A stretch of DNA of 64,000 nt from Pogona vitticeps (lineage: Eukaryota > Chordata > Lepidosauria > Squamata > Agamidae), in contig NC_135783.1 of the NCBI RefSeq assembly GCF_051106095.1, forward strand, positions 326,479,322 through 326,543,321. Direction: 5' to 3'. Made by a program: the position numbers and the translations under genes. Below the pieces are notes generated by a model. That model made no database searches. It was given only the letters and a program-made list of their open reading frames with translations, and was not told the origin of the DNA. Below, in pieces: positions 1-10,170 of this stretch. Position 1 is the stretch's first letter. Every line of letters begins with the position of its first letter.

Positions 1-119
1 TTGTTTTGTTGGATGAGACTAACCAAAATACTCAATTTTGTGCTTTATATCAGTGGGAGGAATTTGAGATGTTAACAATTTGAATGAGGGAGAAAAGGAA
101 GCTGAGCAGGATGGTTATC

Positions 120-217
120 TTTGAGCGGGCTACCTGAATCTGTCAGGGTCAAACTCAGGTCATGACCAGAGGCTCAACTTCAGTACTGCAGTTTAACCAT
201 GCACTACAGGGGCTCTT
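120..217 (-). repeat. tRNA-derived SINE, 5' fragment (group B)
   Basis: Read on the minus strand, this matches the head of the SINE seen more fully at 9584-9818 and 33001-33238. It has a GCAGTGG-like A box, a GGTTAAAC-type stretch (here 'gtttaaccatgcac' on the plus strand) and the 'agtactgcag' segment. The 3' part is missing. The match is by eye to the other copies in this window and is fairly diverged, so this is an old copy. Confidence 0.5.
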
Positions 218-1789
218 TTATGTTTGAAGTTCTGAATTTGAGCTGCCACATCTTTTCATTTTTGTTCTAACTAGAAACGTTGTATTTGAAAGTCAACGAC
301 TCCCCATCCATAAGATGCCAGTCCAGGCCAAATTATGGGACTGGAAGCCCTCAAACTGGCAAGAGGTAGAGCAGTCTCCCTATCTCCAGGCTTTTTTTGA
401 CACGCCTTCTTCAAACTATCACAAAAGTGCCCTGCTGTACTATGACATTTCTGAAGATTTCCTGCAACTTGCAAAAATGCATGGAAGAATGAGTTCAGTC
501 AAAGGCTGCCTCCATGCACTCCATGAACCTTTGCTAAGGAATCCTCATAACTACCAAGGTGCAATGGGGCAATTTTCTACAAGTCTGAAGAAAAAGCATG
601 GAGGTGAGGGAGCTGCTCTACCTACTACCAATTTGAGGCCTCCTGATTCCATAATTAAGCTTGGTGGGTTTCCACCAAATTATGGAACTGAGAGTCCTTG
701 AATTCTGAAAACTCCATCCCATGTTTTAACATGCCTCTCAACTTTAATAGGTAAAGGCAAGACAGGTTGGTACAATATGTTTTTCACCAGGCTGGGAATG
801 ACTATATTTATGAATAGGTCCTGTGCAAGTGGTTGACATTTTTCGTGTAATCCATCAACAACTATAGCTATCTTTATAAACACTACAAAAATCTTTATAA
901 ATCATAGGAAGAACCAAAAGGTTTTGTTTTCTTATTTGCATTTGTATTTAATGGAATGTGGGGGTAACTTGAGGTGGTAAACCTTGCCATTTTCATGGTG
1001 GCTTTGAGATCCTGTCATTATAATCCCAAAAAGCAACTAGCTCCTATCTCTGAAAGAAAGCAGCATTGACAAATTCATCCTTATACTAGGTTTTTAATTC
1101 TCGCTGTTGTAGAGAAGCATACAGACAGCAACATAAGATCAGTGCTAGTGCGCTCACCCCAGCCTTCTCTCAAGCGAAGAAACGGTCGTCCTCAAAGGTC
1201 TATGAGAGCATGTGTGAAAAAGCATTCAGAGATGGGACTGAAGATTTCTTGGTCATTCAGTAAAACACATTAATGTATGCAGAATAACATTTAGCAACCT
1301 ACCCTCTGGCCCAAACATACTTTTTTTTTGCTATTGTAGAACGACATAAAAATGAAAGATCATAAAACTCCTATCTGGAGCTTTCTTCAAAGTGAAACAT
1401 TTGCAGAAGGTCGACAGTGTCTGGAGGGGTTGAACAAATAGTATCAGGAGAGAAGTGTTTGCTGACAGGTTGACAAAAGTACATGTAGCCTTCCCTTTAA
1501 CAGAGGAGAGGTTAGGCGTTACACCACCAGAGCGGACAAGACCTGAGGGTATTACACGGCTATTCATTCGCAGCTATCATTTGTGATGAATGAGGTCTTA
1601 GCAGATACTTTGCAGAGTGAGAAAGAAGTAATAGTAGGGATGGAAAAGAGAAGTTTTCAGCATGTCTGCTTTCTTCCTCATCTCTGCAGATGGTTCAAAA
1701 GGTTTAAAAGTGCAGGAGAGATTCTGTTAATGCAGACCCGCTATGCAAAGTTGTCTCAGATGATTTTCCAAACTGAACTATAGGAATTG
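218..1789. other. No recognised gene or repeat
   Basis: Mixed-composition sequence without clear repeat ends, microsatellites or splice-flanked coding blocks. The plus-strand open frame at 315-701 (128 codons) resembles no family I know and has no supporting context, so I do not call it a gene. Confidence 0.4.
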
Positions 1790-2300
1790 CAGCTGCATTT
1801 TTTAATCAATATGAATTAAGCAATTACAATGTTCATGGGTTGATCAGCCAAGACTATTTTTAATTGATGAGCCAAATTTTATTCTGTGAATTTGAGAGTT
1901 AATGAACGGTCAAAGTTTTGGATCATTGACCACGGTTAAAATCACAGCTGCCATTATTTAATTATGATGCCTTTAATACGACTGTCCTAACTATTTGTTA
2001 TACTTTTTGCATTCATCTTACAATGACTTTGTTACCGTTTCACACTGTTCATTTGTATAACTGTGGGTGGAATCTTATTGTGTGCATGTAAGATTTGTGT
2101 AACTTGCTCCAGCTAATTGTAGCTCATTATTGAGGCACTGGAGCACATCTCGGTTGTGTAACCCTTGCTACACAATCAAGATGTACTTTGGCACTTCATC
2201 AGTTAGTTAGAATTAGATCAGCAAATTATGCAATCAATGGGCTTTTCGTCTGTGTTATTTTATTCATGTTGTCATTACAGGACACAATTTAGAAGAGGAA
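1790..2300. promoter_or_regulatory. Candidate conserved non-coding element (possible enhancer)
   Basis: AT-rich, repeat-free and non-coding in all frames, with clustered homeodomain-type motifs (ttaattga, caattatg-like and ttaattatg strings), a cagctg E-box near 1788 and a gttgatca/ttgatcag block near 1838. This is the texture typical of deeply conserved vertebrate developmental enhancers. That is inference from composition only; no comparison was possible. Confidence 0.25.
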
Positions 2301-2576
2301 AGTAGAAATTAAAATATGGTGATTAATCCAGACCTGGTATGTTTTTGGATGTGAGAATTAAAAAGGCAACATAATTAATATAAGATATAATATATTTCAC
2401 ATGTACATTCACAAAAGTACCTGTGTAGCCAGGTTAAGAGTAAAAAGGCAAACATCCATGATTTGAGCCTGGATGACCTGGCTTGCATTACAGAGAGATA
2501 TATATGATAGGCAGAGGGAAAGCTGTAGATGTAGTATAGCATATAGCATAGTAGAGCGTAGTAGAGCAAAGACCAA

Positions 2577-3598
2577 AGTTCAACTGAAATGCATGTGGGA
2601 GTTCCTCTTCACTGATGATGCAGCTTTTGTTGCCCATTCTGCTGAACAGCTCCAACAACTCATAAATAATTTTAGCAAGTCCTGCCAGGATATTGGACTA
2701 ACAATCAACCTAAAGAAAACACAAGTCATGGGCCAGGGCGTGGACTCACCTCCCTCTATTACCATCTCTACACAAGAATTGGAGGTTGTTCATGATTTTA
2801 TGTACCTTGGCTCAAAGATCTCTGACACCCTCTCTCTAGATGCTGATCGGGATAAACAGATTGGCAAAGCAGCCAATGTTCTCTAGAATCAAAAAGAGAT
2901 AATGGCTTAATAAGAAGCTGATGGCATATACCAAGATCCAGGTCTATAGAGCCTGTGTGCTGAGCACACTCCTGTGCTGCAGTGAGTCTTAGACCCTTTG
3001 TGCACAGTAGGAGAGGAAGTTGAACATATTCCATATGTGTTGTCTCCGATGCATTTTTGATATCACAAGGCAGGACAAAGTTCCAAACAGAGTAGTCCTA
3101 GAACGAGCCGGAATTTTCAGCATGTACACATTACTGAAACAGCGACGTCTACGTTGGCTTGGGCACGTTGTGAGAATGGCTTATGGTCGGATTCCAAAGG
3201 ATCTCCTGTATGGAGAATTAGTGCAGGGAAATCGCCCCAGAGGGAGACCACGGCTGCGATACAAGGATATCTGCAAGCGAGACCTGAAGGCCTTAGGAAT
3301 AGACCTCAACAGATGGGAAACCCTGACATCTGAGCGTTCAGCCTGGAGGCAGGCATTGCATCACGGCCTCTCCCAATTTGAATAGACCCTTGTCCAGCAG
3401 GCCAAAGCAAAGCAGCAGTCCTGAAAGCAGAAACGTCAGGGAGCTGGACAGGGGACAGATTGTATTTGTCTTCAGTGTGGAAGGGATTGTCACTCTTGAA
3501 TTGGTCTTCTCAGCCACACTAGACACTCTTCCAAGACCTCTATTCAGAGCACATTACCATAATCTCTTGAGACTGAAGGATGCCTACAGATGAGGTTA
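2577..3598 (+). mobile_element. RTE-like LINE: reverse transcriptase C-terminal half and 3' end
   Basis: In several frames it encodes non-LTR reverse transcriptase. An FTDDAA catalytic motif lies near 2610 (FADD/FTDD class). It is followed by 'GLTINLKKTQVM', then 'FMYLGSKIS', then after 2890 the 'ACVLSTLL' and 'LRWLGHVVRM' blocks and a long basic tail. The last open stretch is 3020-3385. A second, shorter copy at 54090-54512 ends with the same 'gactgaaggatgcct' 3' terminus. The order of motifs resembles the RTE superfamily (compare the BovB 'YGSESWT' block), but I cannot fix the clade. The 5' half, including the endonuclease, is missing, and frame breaks near 2886 and 2900-3020 show it is dead. 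Confidence 0.75.
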
Positions 3599-3639
3599 TG
3601 TTGCCCTTTGTAACTCAAGCACACAGTTTGAGTGCATCC

Positions 3640-3850
3640 ATGAGCCTGTCCAAGTTTTGATGGTAGACAGGAGTATACTTGCACAGCAAATAGCAGTATG
3701 CAAGCTGTGCCCATTGGTAGAGATGTCTCATCTGGCTATGGTGACACATGTATTACTGAACACACTCCACAGAGTGTCCAGAAGCTCCAGTTGGTTCAAA
3801 TTGCTCTAGCAAGACTGATGGCCATGACTATTTATAGGAGCATACAGCTA
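3640..3850 (+). mobile_element. L2-like LINE fragment
   Basis: A short translated stretch reads 'QSVQKLQLVQIALARLMA', the block near the C-terminus of L2/CR1-group reverse transcriptases that usually reads '..LQRVQNAAARLV'. It follows the end of the RTE-like LINE directly. Only about 60 codons remain, so family assignment is tentative. Confidence 0.4.
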
Positions 3851-3885
3851 TTCTATTATATGCCATATTATAACAACTTATAGTA

Positions 3886-3972
3886 TGTTGGGAAAGACCC
3901 TGATATTGGGAAAGACCCTGATATTGGGAAAGTGTGAAGGCAAGAGGAGAAGGGGATGATAGAGGATAAGAT
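3886..3972 (+). mobile_element. BovB LINE 3' region, left part
   Basis: The codons match the BovB C-terminus ('TLMLGKCEGKRRRGR'), as in the intact copy at 59621-60265. An 18-bp unit, ttgggaaagaccctgata, is present twice in tandem (3888-3923) before the sequence continues. The BovB sequence resumes at 4094 after an inserted L2 tail, with AAGAT at both junctions. Confidence 0.8.
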
Positions 3973-4045
3973 TTTTGTAAGCCGCCCCGAGTAGACGTTG
4001 TCTAGAGGGGCGGGGTAAAAAATTGAATAAATAAATAAATAAATA

Positions 4046-4093
<48 letters not shown>
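3973..4093 (+). mobile_element. Very short L2-type LINE tail with AAAT/AAAG microsatellite, inserted in BovB
   Basis: About 58 bp of the standard lizard L2/CR1-group 3' end (gtaagccgccccgag ... gaggggcggggt) runs into (AAAT)n and then (AAAG)n. AAGAT flanks it at 3968-3972 and 4094-4098, consistent with a short target duplication. It is an extreme 5' truncation that splits the BovB tail. Confidence 0.75.
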
Positions 4094-4098
<5 letters not shown>

Positions 4099-4197
4099 GG
4101 TTGGACAATGTCATCGAAGCTACTAACATGAATTTGACCCAACTCCGGGAGGCAGTGGAAGATAGGAGGGCCTGGTGTGCTCTGGTCCATGTTGGAG
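4094..4197 (+). mobile_element. BovB LINE 3' region, right part
   Basis: Continues the BovB reading after the inserted L2 tail. The translated blocks 'WLDNVIEATNMNLTQLREAVEDRRAW' and 'ALVH' match the end of the BovB ORF. It stops just before the usual 'GVTKSRT' end and 3' UTR. Confidence 0.8.
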
Positions 4198-4261
4198 TGT
4201 TTTTCTTTCATTTATTAAAAAAATTGTAATTTATTGAGCTTTTAGTGCATCTCTGTGTGTG

Positions 4262-4485
4262 CACGGTGCTGCAGTGGTTAAACTCATTTAAGTGTTTGAG
4301 TACTCACAACTCAAGTTCAATCCTAGGTAGCTAGCTCGTGGTTCACTCAGTCTTCCATCCTTCCCAGGTTGATAAATGGAGTACCCAGCTCTTCGGGGGG
4401 GGGGGGGGGAACGGGGAGCCTGCATAATTAAAATTTTCAAACTGCCAGACAGTGCTTTAAGAGCTATGGGTCAGTATATATGTGT
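4262..4485 (+). repeat. tRNA-derived SINE (group B), full-length but diverged
   Basis: It has a tRNA-like head (tgctgcagtggttaaac, A box; agttcaatcct, B box) and a body with 'gactcagccttccatcctt' relatives and 'gagtacccagctc'. A 17-bp poly-G tract lies near 4394. The tail reads 'agtgctttaagagctatggg' and 'gtatata', like the L2-type ends of its sister copies. Pol III would transcribe it from the A and B boxes. Autonomous partner inferred, not shown. Confidence 0.75.
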
Positions 4486-5444
4486 TTTTCTTCTCCCAAC
4501 CATTTATGGCCTTGGAGACCTTCACCAGAAGAAAGAAAATATAGAAATGAAAGACATATTTATATTCAGATATAGGTATATTGTTAGAAATCTCATCCCT
4601 CTGAATTTTCTCTCTTTCCTACTACTCCCTGCCCCGCCACTGCCAGCAATAGTGAGTTCTGCTCAGGTCTTGCAAACTAGCAACAATGGTTCCTTTATTG
4701 AGACAATCTGTCTTATGTTAGGTCTACCTCTCTTCCAACTACTCTCTCCTTTTATCAGTTTTTTTTAATATTCTGTGTTTTCATTAAATGGCCCTAAATG
4801 TTTTCAATTTTGCTCTGGTGAGAATTTAGGCTTAACTTGATGGAGACAATTTATCTGCCTTTCTGGTTGTCTGTAGTAAGGCTCTCCTCCAACATCACAT
4901 TTAAATGAGTTGATTTTCTCCCCCTGTATATCTTCCTTATCTTTCTTTTACATAGTCTGGATGTTTTTGACCTTGCTTTCTAGTCAGAATCCCACCTTCC
5001 CCTTCATCCTCTAAAAAAGATTCTGGCAGGTTAGGCATGACATCATTGGAGATGTGTACCCTTTTGAAATCTCCTGTTCATAAAACAAGGAGTTAAAAAA
5101 GCAGAAGTCTGAAACAAAGGCAGGATGAAAAAAAGTTTGCCTTCACACTGAGATCATGAAGTTTGTGCTATCAGAGACTTAAGATGCAATGGAGATGGGA
5201 GAAGTTACTGGTAGTTAACTTACGTTCTCCTGTGTTAAGACTCCTGAAAACAAAAAGCAAACAACTACAATTGAACCACCACCAGTTTGTGAAATTGAAA
5301 AATTCAGCTGTCACTCACTAAGCACTGTCTCTACAACTATATGAAATGTATGTGTTCTTCAAGTGGTAGAAATCATCAGGTTTTTTTTTCTAACAGTAAG
5401 CAGAGGCATTTTTGTTGAGAACATTTAAATAGCATTGACTGAAA
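4486..5444. other. No recognised feature
   Basis: Pyrimidine-rich and AT-rich filler. No repeat ends, RNA gene or coding block could be identified. Confidence 0.4.
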
Positions 5445-5458
5445 CAACTATAGATTAT

Positions 5459-5589
5459 ATCATTCCCAAGCCAACTACACCAGAGCACAGAGTGCTGTCC
5501 TCTGAAGATGCCAGCCACAGAGACTGGCGAAACGTTAGGAAGAACAACCTCCAGAACACGGCCAAAGAGCCCAAAAAACCCACAAAAAC
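5459..5589 (+). mobile_element. Short Penelope-like terminal insertion with 14-bp target duplications
   Basis: This 131-bp insert is flanked by caactatagattat at 5445-5458 and 5590-5603. It holds the terminal segment common to the Penelope-derived pieces here: 'ctctgaagatgccagcc', 'agactggcgaaacgttag', 'gaacacggccaaagagcc', ending in 'aaaacccac'. The same tail lies behind the GIY-YIG region at 33438-33483. It is either a strongly 5'-truncated Penelope copy or a non-autonomous derivative. Confidence 0.75.
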
Positions 5590-5603
5590 CAACTATAGAT
5601 TAT

Positions 5604-6426
5604 GTTTACATTCATGCAAAATAATTTCTCTCTAAATATTCCAGATGTCAGGGATGAAGTACAAGAAATTCATAGCTGGTTCTCCTTCCTAAGGATGTAA
5701 ACTCTCTTTTATCCACAAATTTATTGTCCTTTTTGCACAAGAGGCTCTTTTGACTACAGAAGAGAACATGAGCCCCACTTCCCAAACCAAGCACCTTTGT
5801 ACAAATAATGCTTTAATGCATTTTAATACATTGCTTTTGCTGCTTTTTTCTTTTTCTTTTTGGCCTAACATGTAAGTTTCTCTTCATTTGTGAAATTTCG
5901 TCTTACTTTCTGTTTTATTTTTAATATAATGATTTTAAAATTCCCTCCCACACATCTGTTTGTGTTAATGTGAGAATGTAGCTTCAGCTTTTTCTGTGCA
6001 GGTTAGTAGATCTTGAATTGGGTGTTTGCTTGTTACTCTAGAGAAGCAGAAGTTTCAGGGTTCCAGCCCTTGCTTTTCTACTAGCCTCAGGGACATCCTG
6101 TAGGGCTCAAGAATCTGTGGGCTTGGGCTGCTGAGCAAGAAAAGGAGTGGTGTTACTATCCACCTTGGAAAGTTGATTTTTGGCTCTAAAATGCTCCTTT
6201 GTAAATGGAGGAGAGTATATGAGCATTGGAGGGATTCCTGTCTCTTTTGAAGCAGTCAGTCAGTTATTGTGTAGGAATGCTTTGTTACTTGAAGGGAAAG
6301 GACACCTGTTTTGCACAGGGACACTTTGCTTCCACTTAGAGATAGAGCATAAGATCCAAGAGTTATTTTAGCCAATTCTAGTCAATGATTAGGTAACCAC
6401 TATCCTCTCTGTTTCTCTCATAAATA
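5604..6426. other. No recognised feature
   Basis: Non-repetitive sequence with no coding signal I trust. The minus-strand open frame at 5689-5871 is short and unrelated to any family I recognise. Confidence 0.4.
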
Positions 6427-6428
6427 TA

Positions 6429-6872
6429 CAGTGGTGCCTCGCTTAACGACGATAATCTGTTCCAGGAAAATCGCCGTTAAGCAAAAACAACGTAAAGCGG
6501 GAAAAAAACCATTGAAACACATTGAAACCCCTTCAATGCGTTCCAATGGGGTCAAAACTCACCGTCCAGCGAAGATCCTCCGTACGGCGGCCATTTTCGC
6601 TGCCTGTATAGCGAGGAATCCATCCCTAAACACAGCGGGGAGCCATTTTAATTACCCGATGGCCATTTTGAAACTGCCGATCAGCTGTTCGAAAAACATT
6701 GTTTTGTGAAGAATCGGTTTCCGAAGCAAGGAACCAATTGTCGCAAAGCAAAATTCCCCCATTTAGACCATCATTTTACAATCACAATTGTGCATAATTT
6801 TACGATCGCAAAAAGATCATCGTTAAGCAGATTCATAGTAATGTGGGGCAATCGTAAAGCGAGGCACCACTG
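6429..6872. mobile_element. Tigger-like (Tc1/mariner superfamily) non-autonomous transposon
   Basis: The ends are inverted: CAGTGGTGCCTCGCTTAACG on the left, and on the right gtaaagcgaggcaccactg. TA dinucleotides at 6427-6428 and 6873-6874 are the target duplication. Inside are alternating sense and antisense repeats of the same 'cgttaagc' theme and no transposase. It belongs to the same family as 9041-9448, 28938-29309 and 49938-50215. Confidence 0.85.
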
Positions 6873-6874
6873 TA

Positions 6875-8099
6875 TTGTGTAAACATGCTAAGTCAATAAA
6901 AAGAGTCCTCCCGCCATTGCCGGGAGGCTCCACTGGTTCGGAGGATGTTGTCCACTCTTTTTGTTCTCTCCAAGGCAATTAGCCTTTCCTTTGTTTCAGT
7001 GATCACCACAGGTAATCATGGCTTAGATGGAGTCAGTGGAAGCTTCCCTTTTATGCCAAATGAAAGCCCAGAGAAAAGGGTTTCACACACACACACATGC
7101 ACCTCTTCTATCCTAGACACTGACCCTAGTTGGAGAGAGAAGCAGCAACTCTTATTTACAGCTACTTAAAGATCTATAAAATGCCAAGTTAGGCATTTAA
7201 CATTCAACATAGTTTGCCCCTAAGAAGTGTCCTACACTGTGTTGGTTAAGTTATAAAATGAATTTGCCCAAATTAGTTCTTAAAGCTAATGGACTTCTAC
7301 TGAAGTGGAATGCTTTTTTGAAGACCATCCTATCAAATTGTCTGACCTTAGGAAATTAGCAGATGCACTAATGTTGAGTTCAGCCATGCATTTAGTAAAT
7401 GCAAGCTTCGGGGAGTGGGGGTGGGATGCTAGGCGAGACTGCTAATGCATGTCATTGTGTTTTATTTTCATTCCATGTAATTTAGCTTATGCAGATGTTG
7501 ATAGCATGGGGAGTTGCCTAGCAGTTGTCAGAATGAAAAGTCTGGGAAGGCAGATACAATGAGGAGCACTGGTCTTTGAAATGGAGTATAGTCATCCCAC
7601 TCTGCAGGGCAGTGTTTCAGAAGGAAAGCTGTGCATAGCCCACCTCACCACTGCACAGCTGTGAGGAGAGAATGAACCCTTTGTTCTGCATAATTGAAGC
7701 CCAGCAGTTTTCTCAGGGCTAAGCATCCCAGGGCCTGCACTGAGCATCACTTTGCTTCCATGGGAAATTAATGAAATGGTCCTACTGCTACTTCACTCTT
7801 TGACGTCTCCTTTCTCGGGGAATTGGATGAATAGAACATGAGAGTAAAAGAAAAGAAAAATAAAGGAATGAAGGAGAATCTGATCTTTTCATCCACACCT
7901 AGGCTTTCTTGATTAATTCTAAAAAGTCTTGGTTTGCTTGACTTCTTTAGTATTCAACCATGCCAGTGCTAAATTAGGGTTTCCTTCTTTTCACTCCTTC
8001 TAGAAGGCTCCTTATCTTTAACACATATGGAAGTCTGGTAAAACAGTATATGTGTCTTCTGAATATGGCAACCATAGATGATTAAGCATTTCATTTGAG
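6875..8099. other. No recognised feature
   Basis: A short hairpin, cctcccgccattgccgggagg, lies near 6908, and a small (CA)n tract near 7083. Otherwise no repeat, RNA or coding signal. Confidence 0.4.
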
Positions 8100-8250
8100 G
8101 TTTGTTGTTTTTATTGTTGATGATGATGATGGTATGGCGAATTTACCAAAATTTGCGGATCACATCTTCAGCCGCCTTGGGTCCTTTTAAGGAGAAAGAC
8201 AGGGCAAAATATTGTAAATAAATAAATAATAAACAAACAAACAAAGAACT
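8100..8250 (+). mobile_element. L2-type LINE 3' tail
   Basis: 'gccgccttgggtccttttaaggagaaagacagggc' followed by (AAAT)n and (AAAC)n repeats is the end of lizard L2-group LINEs; compare 11403-11450. No coding part remains. Confidence 0.6.
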
Positions 8251-9038
8251 TGAGATTTAAAACATATTAATAGCAGAAAATGAAACCAACCAGAAATTGC
8301 CCACTCAGATGAGGAGAAAGCAATGATACAATACAGTGGATGCTGGACAATTTATAGAATCCAAAGCCACATTCATTCAGAAGGACTCTTCCCACGGAAA
8401 TCTTCTCCATAGGTTAAAAGAACAAGATCAGTTCAATCAAAGAAGGAACTCTCACACTAGTGTTTTCACTCCAGCATTTTGTGGAAAAAGACACACATCT
8501 ATACAATATTTATCTTGCTTTTGTATTTGTATATGTTAGCTACTTTGACTTCACACATTCTGTTGCTGCTTCCTGTCATCCATTCACATTCTGTATCACA
8601 TTCATTATCCTTGGAGTTATATAAGGAGATCATGTGACACAGGCAGGTCACACTATTGCTTCTCATGCTAAGGGCATTGCTCTACTCCCCCACCTCCCAA
8701 AACCGTGACATCAGAATTCAGAAGTATCCATTTTATTTCCTGATTGAAATATGGGGGTCCTGAATGCATGGGAACAAAACCAAACATAACCCTACATTTC
8801 TTCTTCAGAATAAAAGCCAAGGATAAGTCTATGAAATCAATGGTATCTTGTGATTGGAGCAGGGGAGTATGTCCCCTAAACATTGGAGTGGTACTATCCT
8901 GTACAGGTCCATGAGCTGCCCACATTTCAAATTAACATAAAATTCATGTAGCTGACATTGACTTTTTCATGCTTTTATCTGTACAACTTTTTAAGGTCTT
9001 ACCCACTATATATTTCGCCTTTGATATAAAGAGCTCAA
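8251..9038. other. No recognised feature
   Basis: AT-rich sequence with no identifiable repeat or gene. Confidence 0.4.
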
Positions 9039-9040
9039 TA

Positions 9041-9448
9041 CAGTGGTGCCTCGCTTTACGATTGCCCCACATTACGATGAAACCACATTACGACGATCAA
9101 AACGATGGTCTAAATGGGTTTTTTTTCGCTTTGTGATGATCGGTTCCCTGCTTTGGGAACTGATTCTTCGCAAAACGACCATTTTAAAACAGCTGATCAG
9201 CGGTTTCAAAATGGCCGCTGGTTAAACAAAATGGCTCCCCACTGTTTTTCTGGGACGGATTCCTCACAAGACAGGCAGTGAAAACGGCTGCCCTATGGAG
9301 GATCTTCGCTGGACGGTGAGTTTTGACCCCCTTGGAACGCATTGAAGGGGTTTCAATGTGTTTCAATGGGTTTTTTTGGCTTTATGATGTTTTCGCTTAA
9401 TGGCGATTTTCTTGGACCGGATTATCGTCATTAAGCAAGGCACCACTG
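9041..9448. mobile_element. Tigger-like non-autonomous transposon
   Basis: The left end CAGTGGTGCCTCGCTTTACG is mirrored by 'ttaagcaaggcaccactg' on the right. TA flanks it at 9039-9040 and 9449-9450. It shares 'cagctgatcagcggtttcaaaatggc' with the copy at 28938-29309. There is no transposase frame. Confidence 0.85.
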
Positions 9449-9583
9449 TACATGATTCCCCCTCCCCCATTAGCTCAAGAACAACCCTGCGAATAGATAA
9501 GACTGGGAGATGATGACTGGTCCTTTGAGGTGAGGATTTGAATTTGTATGTCCATGATTGTAACCTACACTCCAGTACTCCAT

Positions 9584-9818
9584 TACCTTGTGGTACAGTG
9601 GTTAAACTGTAGTACTGCAGTCAAAACTCTGCTCATAAGTTGAGTTCAGTCCTAAGAAGCTTGAGGCTGAATCAGCTTTCCATCCTTCCAAGGTCAATAA
9701 ACTGAGTATCCAGCTCTGGGGGCGGAAGCAATGTGTAACCTGCATAATTAAATTGTAAATTCCCAGAGAGTGCTTTAAGTGCTATGGGGTTTTATATAAG
9801 CAGCATACTTTGCTTTGT
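9584..9818 (+). repeat. tRNA-derived SINE (group B)
   Basis: Full-length copy: an A-box region (tacagtggttaaactg), the 'agtactgcag' linker, a B-box region (gagttcagtcct), a 'ctttccatccttcc' body, and a tail 'gagtgctttaagtgctatggg' followed by 'tatataagcagca'. About 230 bp. Confidence 0.8.
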
Positions 9819-9964
9819 TCTAACTGTCAATGACACTCCAACATTCTCACCACTACCCATTGTGGCTCATATATCAGATGAAAGAGGAATTATCTAATAA
9901 AGCAATTATGACAAGGATATAGTCTGTTCTTTTCAACCTTCCTCTGATATTCAGAAATACAGAT

Positions 9965-10170
9965 AGACTTAATGAAATTTTAGAAGAGGCAGCTGTGTTA
10001 GTCTGTGCTTGCCTATAAGGCAAAAACAAAAGAACAATAAAAAATAAAGAAGACAAAAGCATTGTGGCACATTAAAGACTAACTGCTGTATTTTAATGTA
10101 CATTAAAACAAGTCCAGTTCCTCAGACTTCCAGGAAGTTAGCTTGTCCTTGAAAGCTTACTTTAGGAAGT
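9965..10170 (-). repeat. Dispersed amniote repeat of uncertain class
   Basis: Reads 'gcagctgtgttagtctgtgc' then 'ggcacattaaagactaac'. The same element is present in the opposite direction at 40330-40495 ('gttagtctttaaagtgcc' then 'cacagactaacacagctacc'). I recognise it as a common reptile repeat but cannot name its class with certainty. Confidence 0.55.

Noticed and set aside
315-701. 128-codon plus-strand open frame
   Set aside because: No recognisable domain, no start context or splice signals that I can support, and no similar frame elsewhere. Chance ORFs of this size are expected in a 64-kb window.
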